Assembly (NCBI GenBank): GCA_025965815.1
Contig: JAOPWF010000584.1
Span: forward strand, 1 to 5,872
Direction of reading: 5' to 3'
DNA from: Mycobacterium sp.
Lineage (GTDB): Bacteria; Actinomycetota; Actinomycetes; Mycobacteriales; Mycobacteriaceae
Length of the DNA: 5,872 bases
Below, in pieces: positions 5,284-5,872 of this stretch. Both the position numbers and the translations under genes were made by a program. Position 1 is the stretch's first letter. Every line of letters begins with the position of its first letter. The notes below the pieces were generated by a model. It made no database searches, was not told the DNA's origin, and saw only the letters and a list, made by a program, of their open reading frames with translations.

Positions 5284-5872
5284 TCACATCCGGAAGACGC
5301 CGAAGTTCGACGTTCCCTTGACGGGGCCATTGGCGATGGCCGACAAGCACATTCCCAGCACCGCGCGGGTATCGCGCGGATCGATCACTCCGTCGTCGTA
5401 GAGGCGTCCGGACAGAAACATCGGCAGCGATTCAGCTTCGATCTGGCCTTCGATGGCGGCCCTCAAGGAAGCATCAGCCGCGTCGTCCACTTGTTGACCC
5501 CGGGCTTCGGCCGCCGCGCGGCTGACAATCGAGATAACACCCGCCAGCTGCGCCCCGCCCATAACCGCGGACTTCGAGCTGGGCCACGCGAACAGGAACC
5601 GGGGGTCGTAGGCGCGGCCGCACATGCCGTAATGCCCAGCGCCGTATGAGGCTCCGACCAGCAACGAGATGTGCGGGACGGTGGAGTTCGACACGGCGTT
5701 GATCATCATCGAGCCGTGCTTGATCATGCCGCCTTCCTCGTACGCCTTTCCGACCATGTAGCCGGTGGTGTTGTGCAGGAACAACAGTGGCGTATCGGAG
5801 CGGTTGGCCAGCTGAATGAACTGGGTGGCCTTCTGTGACTCTTCGGAGAACAGCACGCCGCGGTGGTTGGCC
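5284..5872 (-). CDS. accD2: Acyl-CoA carboxylase β (carboxyltransferase) subunit, C-terminal part (accD2-like; 5' end outside window)
   Basis: The last ~195 residues of a carboxyltransferase β subunit (whole family members are ~520-540 residues). The frame runs open off the right edge (ANHRG before the GTG at 5856), so that GTG is an internal valine. The subunit moves the carboxyl group from biotin to an enoyl-CoA. Hallmarks of the methylcrotonyl/geranyl-CoA carboxylase branch are present: LFSEESQKATQFIQLA, the NTTGYMVG loop, GGMIKHG, GASYGAGHYGMCGRAYDPRF and, near the end, GRLYDDGVIDPRDTR. The glycine-rich TTGYMVG and GASYGAG segments would form the oxyanion holes that hold the CoA-thioester and biotin carbonyls. 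Its stop lies 40 nt before the accA start, as expected for a paired α6β6-type enzyme. Details differ from Pseudomonas LiuB/AtuC as I recall them (NITGFMVG, GGSFGAGNYGM), so it is probably a separate actinobacterial subgroup. The substrate-specificity region is mostly outside the window. Confidence 0.92.
   Translation of the reverse strand, partial: ANHRGVLFSEESQKATQFIQLANRSDTPLLFLHNTTGYMVGKAYEEGGMIKHGSMMINAVSNSTVPHISLLVGASYGAGHYGMCGRAYDPRFLFAWPSSKSAVMGGAQLAGVISIVSRAAAEARGQQVDDAADASLRAAIEGQIEAESLPMFLSGRLYDDGVIDPRDTRAVLGMCLSAIANGPVKGTSNFGVFRM

Noticed and set aside
4575..5321. Plus-strand open frame of 248 codons opposite accA
   Set aside because: It is a shadow of the biotin carboxylase coding sequence, with no domain and an unnatural composition.
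5244..5330. 29-residue N-terminal extension of AccA starting at the ATG at 5330
   Set aside because: The extension overlaps the accD stop and has no conserved content; the ATG at 5243 has a good ribosome-binding site and begins the family's conserved N-terminus.

Overview
The window is high-GC DNA with the gene content and order of a mycobacterial chromosome (Mycobacterium/Mycolicibacterium or a close relative). The assignment rests on protein-level resemblance, recalled from memory, to the M. tuberculosis segment Rv0959 – Rv0966c – echA7 (Rv0971c) – fadE12 (Rv0972c) – accA2 (Rv0973c) – accD2 (Rv0974c). No search was run. There are no RNA genes, insertion sequences, CRISPR arrays or phage genes. 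The window is almost fully coding, and no gene-free stretch exceeds about 60 bases.

Layout. At the left end (1-589, + strand) is the C-terminal part of a von Willebrand factor A (VWA) domain protein with a complete metal-binding (MIDAS) motif set. It converges on a minus-strand block. Reading that block in its direction of transcription (right to left), it holds the C-terminal part of a biotin-dependent carboxyltransferase β subunit (accD2-like, 5872-5284) and a complete biotin carboxylase/biotin carrier α subunit (accA2-like, 5243-3255). It continues with an acyl-CoA dehydrogenase (fadE12-like, 3258-2092), a crotonase-fold enoyl-CoA hydratase (echA7-like, 2092-1295), and a DUF1707 protein with a LiaF-like C-terminal domain (1248-652).

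How the genes work together. The four metabolic genes are tightly packed: a 40-nt gap, then a 4-nt ATGA overlap, then a 1-nt TGATG overlap. They form an operon-like set for three consecutive reactions: α,β-dehydrogenation of an acyl-CoA, biotin-dependent carboxylation of the enoyl-CoA, and hydration of the carboxylated product. This is the chemistry of leucine (isovaleryl-CoA, Liu) or acyclic terpene (citronellyl/geranyl-CoA, Atu) catabolism. The exact substrate cannot be decided from this window, and the product-cleaving lyase and any regulator are not in it. The DUF1707 gene has its own plausible promoter placed for a leaderless transcript, so it may be expressed separately from the operon.

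The main point of comparative interest is compactness. The M. tuberculosis copper island (csoR–ctpV, Rv0967-Rv0970) and the genes Rv0960-Rv0965c are absent from the corresponding junctions here. Otherwise the region looks like ordinary conserved metabolism, and I saw no sign of a new defence, mobile or RNA-based system.
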